From: Actinomycetes bacterium
GTDB lineage: Bacteria > Actinomycetota > Thermoleophilia > Gaiellales > Gaiellaceae
Length of the DNA stretch: 7,812 nucleotides
Direction of reading: 5' to 3'
Assembly: GCA_030624785.1 (NCBI GenBank)
Contig: JAUXJK010000090.1
Location: forward strand, 1 to 7,812
The notes below the pieces were generated by a model. That model saw only the letters and a list, made by a program, of their open reading frames with translations. It did no database searches and was not told the origin of the DNA. The stretch's first letter is position 1. Each line of letters begins with the position of its first letter. Positions 6,183 to 7,812 of the stretch are shown in pieces. A program made the position numbers and the translations under genes.

Positions 6183-6198
6183 GACTACCGCGGTAGTC
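6183..6198. repeat. Perfect 16-bp palindrome GACTACCGCGGTAGTC
   Basis: Both 8-bp arms match completely with no spacer, centred on CCGCGG. It lies in the 258-bp spacer between the cysteine-protein start and the PDZ-Lon stop, about 125 bp upstream of the former. Overlapping and nearby CTAC/GTAG copies occur at 6199-6202, 6222-6225 and 6234-6237. It suits an operator for a dimeric regulator of the small gene. A terminator for the PDZ-Lon gene is less likely, because neither flank has a T-run. Confidence 0.5.
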
Positions 6199-6216
6199 CT
6201 ACAGCGATTCCTAATC

Positions 6217-6243
6217 TCGACCTACATTCGACCGTAGGCTCGA
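6217..6243 (-). terminator. Weak hairpin downstream of the PDZ-Lon gene
   Basis: CCTAC (6221-6225) pairs with GTAGG (6234-6238) across an 8-nt loop. Flanking TCGA copies extend the stem with one bulged C at 6239. It lies about 73 nt beyond the PDZ-Lon stop on its strand. No T-run follows, so it could be a factor-dependent end, a second regulatory repeat or chance. The rest of the 258-bp spacer shows nothing else I can name. Confidence 0.2.
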
Positions 6244-6315
6244 TCTTGAGGTCTGCGCGCGTTCGGTCTGGCCGGCCTCGTCCCGGCGACGGGTATCGCA
6301 GACGTTCGGGTATGG

Positions 6316-7362
6316 CTACTCGTCGAGCGCGCCGAGGGCGAGTGCGCTGACCGGCGCTCCCGTGATCGCCTCGATCGCTTCATCGAAGGTCTCGACACCG
6401 ATCACGTCGACGTCGCCGGAGTTGGCCCGAGCCACGTCTGCGTTGTCGGCCGGCACGATGAAGACATCGGCGTCGAGGTCGCGAGCGCTGACGGCCTTCT
6501 GTTTCACGCCGCCGATCGGCAGTACGGTGCCATCGAGAGCCAGTTCACCCGTGACGATGATGGTGCGACCCGAGTCGAGGTCGGTCTCGCCCAACTCGTC
6601 GACGATATCGAGCGCGAACGCAAGCCCGGCCGATGGGCCACCGACGTTACCGGTGTCGATCTCGATGTCGACGGGCAGCGAGATCGAGGCAGCCTGCTGG
6701 ATCCGAATTCCGATTAGCGCGCGCTGATCGTCGTCCTCGTCGGCCACGGTTTCGATTGTGACCTCCTCGCGGCTGTCTGCCCGCTCGATCTCGAGCGTAA
6801 CTTCGTCTCCAGGTCGAACCGCTTCGAGGACCGCAGCCAGGTCAGCGGTCGTCGCCACGTCTTGCCCTTCCGCGCCAACGATCAAGTCGCCGGGTTGAAG
6901 GATTCCTCTCGCGCCGCTATCGGGCCGAACGAGGTCGACCTGAACACCGGACGCCTCAGCTTCGACGTCGTATCCGAGGGCGCGAAGGCCGACGGCGGCA
7001 CTGATCTCCTGCGAGGTCACCATCTGGACAGTTGATCGCTGGTCGCGCTGCTCGTCGCTGAGGCCTTCGGGATTGAGCCTGTCTCCGTCGATGACGGTTG
7101 CCTCGTCATTCAGGCCCGGAAACAGTCGCTCGAAGAGCGTCGCGCGTTTGACGAGGATGTCCACCATGTAGATGCCGCCCTCCTCGGGTGGCTCCTGCTC
7201 GTCGGGAACGATGACGAGCGGAGCTACGAGACGCGCCTTGTTGGGGAGGAACACGAAGTCGTCCGAGGGCGTGAGGCGTAGCACGGCGAATGCAACGCCG
7301 AGGGCGACCAGCGCGACGATAGTTCCACGTTTCCAACTCATGAGCTTCCGGCGCTTCTCCAT
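6316..7362 (-). CDS. Membrane-anchored PDZ and Lon-type (S16) serine protease, YlbL-like
   Basis: This is a predicted ATP-independent Lon-like protease, anchored by one N-terminal membrane segment with its catalytic part outside the cytoplasm. The 348-aa product starts MEKRRKLMSWKRG, followed by a hydrophobic anchor near 13-28 and a family-specific region including GGIYMVDILVKRATLFERLF (63-82). A PDZ domain lies at about 134-205 (SGARGILQPGDLIVGAEGQ) and the Lon proteolytic domain at about 225-335. The Ser-Lys dyad is visible: Ser244 in GGPSAG and Lys289, the second Lys of PIGGVKQK. No AAA+ ATPase domain is present. The ATG at 7362 is preferred because TACGAT lies 8 nt upstream, the layout seen before three other genes. 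The ATG at 7341, preceded by GGAGAAG and GGAAG, is a real alternative (341 aa). A TTG at 7413 would add a Cys/His-rich leader that the family lacks. Malate dehydrogenase lies 133 bp upstream on the same strand; the pairing suggests no obvious function. Confidence 0.93.
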   Translation of the reverse strand: MEKRRKLMSWKRGTIVALVALGVAFAVLRLTPSDDFVFLPNKARLVAPLVIVPDEQEPPEEGGIYMVDILVKRATLFERLFPGLNDEATVIDGDRLNPEGLSDEQRDQRSTVQMVTSQEISAAVGLRALGYDVEAEASGVQVDLVRPDSGARGILQPGDLIVGAEGQDVATTADLAAVLEAVRPGDEVTLEIERADSREEVTIETVADEDDDQRALIGIRIQQAASISLPVDIEIDTGNVGGPSAGLAFALDIVDELGETDLDSGRTIIVTGELALDGTVLPIGGVKQKAVSARDLDADVFIVPADNADVARANSGDVDVIGVETFDEAIEAITGAPVSALALGALDE

Positions 7363-7370
7363 CTCGTTCG

Positions 7371-7376
7371 ATCGTA
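7371..7376 (-). promoter_or_regulatory. Candidate -10 hexamer TACGAT of the PDZ-Lon gene
   Basis: TACGAT on the minus strand is followed by 8 nt (CGAACGAG) and the ATG at 7362. No -35 with good spacing is present; TTGCCA upstream is only 14 bp away. If real, the gene is transcribed separately from malate dehydrogenase and its message has almost no leader. Were the ATG at 7341 used instead, the leader would be about 23 nt and include GGAGAAG. Confidence 0.4.
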
Positions 7377-7495
7377 GCCCCCGGCAATGGTGGCAAGGGT
7401 TGATCGCGTGCAAGCACGTGTTGAGCCTCCGTTAAGTACGGCGGATGTTCGTCGGGACTTGAGAGCTGCGGCTGGTGAGGCTCGCGCGCGTGGAT

Positions 7496-7812
7496 CTATG
7501 AAAGAACCGAGACCACCTCGCGCACCGCTTCAACCGATACGTCGAGCTCGCTGCGTTCGGCGTCTGTGAGCTTCAACTCGATGATCTCTTCGACACCAGC
7601 CGCACCGAGTCTCACCGGAACGCCCATGTAGAGGCCGTCGATGCCGTACTCACCTTCGAGGTAGGCCGTGCAAGGCAGAACGCGCTTCTGATCGAGCACG
7701 ATCGAGGCCACCATCTCCGCAACGGCAGCGCCAGGCGCGTACCACGCGGATGTTCCGAGCAGGTTGACGATCTCGCCGCCACCCTTGCGGGTGCGCTCAA
7801 CCATCGACTCGA
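7496..7812 (-). CDS. mdh: Malate dehydrogenase (LDH-like type), C-terminal third, cut by window edge
   Basis: The enzyme oxidises malate to oxaloacetate with NAD+ in the TCA cycle. About 105 C-terminal residues are present of roughly 310. The segment runs from ESMVERTRKGGGEIV through SAWYAPGAAVAEMVASIVLD and PCTAYLEGEYGIDGLYMGVPVRLG to a closing helix and TAG at 7498-7496. The CTAYLEGEYGI strand and GVPVRLG turn are typical of the LDH-like malate dehydrogenases found in many actinobacteria and alphaproteobacteria. The catalytic His, the Asp and the substrate-selecting Arg lie outside the window, so lactate dehydrogenase is not strictly ruled out, though the TCA-cycle context and family style favour malate. 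I see no convincing terminator in the 133 bp before the PDZ-Lon gene. Confidence 0.92.
   Translation of the reverse strand, partial: ESMVERTRKGGGEIVNLLGTSAWYAPGAAVAEMVASIVLDQKRVLPCTAYLEGEYGIDGLYMGVPVRLGAAGVEEIIELKLTDAERSELDVSVEAVREVVSVLS

Noticed and set aside
7363..7413. TTG 7413 as start of the PDZ-Lon protein
   Set aside because: GGAGG lies 12 nt upstream, but the added 17 residues (Cys/His-rich) are unlike a signal anchor, and MEKRRKLMSWKRG is a natural positively charged lead.
7106..7417. 103-aa minus-strand frame starting with GTG 7417, 8 nt after GGAGG (7430-7426)
   Set aside because: The good ribosome-site spacing is tempting, but the product is Arg/Pro-rich, lacks any motif, and lies almost wholly inside the PDZ-Lon gene in another frame.
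7407..7418. Inverted repeat CGTGCAAGCACG
   Set aside because: 5-bp arms with a 2-nt loop; expected by chance in GC-rich DNA, and no supporting context.
7423..7483. Inverted repeat GAGCCTC / GAGGCTC between mdh and the PDZ-Lon gene
   Set aside because: Arms are only 7 bp with a 47-bp loop and no T-run; too weak for a terminator.

Overview
The window is high-GC DNA that reads throughout as ordinary bacterial chromosome. Gene content and protein style point to an actinobacterium, most plausibly of the Thermoleophilia type. This is inferred from the split methylmalonyl-CoA mutase, the LDH-like malate dehydrogenase and the membrane-anchored PDZ-Lon protease; no taxonomic marker gene is present. 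I see no mobile element, CRISPR array, tRNA or rRNA.

Left part (1-1941, minus strand): a two-gene set for propionyl-CoA/methylmalonyl-CoA metabolism. It comprises a methylmalonyl-CoA mutase large subunit without its B12 domain (367-1941), followed 35 bp later by the N-terminus of an acyl/propionyl-CoA carboxylase carboxyltransferase subunit that runs off the left edge. A 75-bp divergent promoter region follows. Centre (2017-4692, plus strand): sucC, a SAM-dependent methyltransferase gene that overlaps the sucC stop by four bases, and sucD. Next comes a stand-alone fold-type I PLP aminotransferase (4730-5833).

Right part (minus strand): a 75-aa four-cysteine protein whose stop codon shares a CTAG palindrome with the aminotransferase stop. 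A 258-bp spacer follows, holding a perfect 16-bp palindrome. Beyond it lie a PDZ-Lon (S16) membrane protease and the C-terminal third of malate dehydrogenase, cut by the right edge.

The metabolic logic is coherent. Propionyl-CoA is carboxylated to methylmalonyl-CoA and rearranged to succinyl-CoA. SucCD converts succinyl-CoA to succinate with ATP formation, and malate dehydrogenase acts in the same cycle. Most of the window is conventional central metabolism and I do not see a wholly new system.

The least expected signals are these: a TAnnnT hexamer placed exactly 8 nt before the ATG of four separate genes, suggesting leaderless or near-leaderless transcripts; a methyltransferase translationally embedded between sucC and sucD; an aminotransferase that has lost a normally conserved PLP-contacting tyrosine; and the small cysteine protein with its upstream palindrome.
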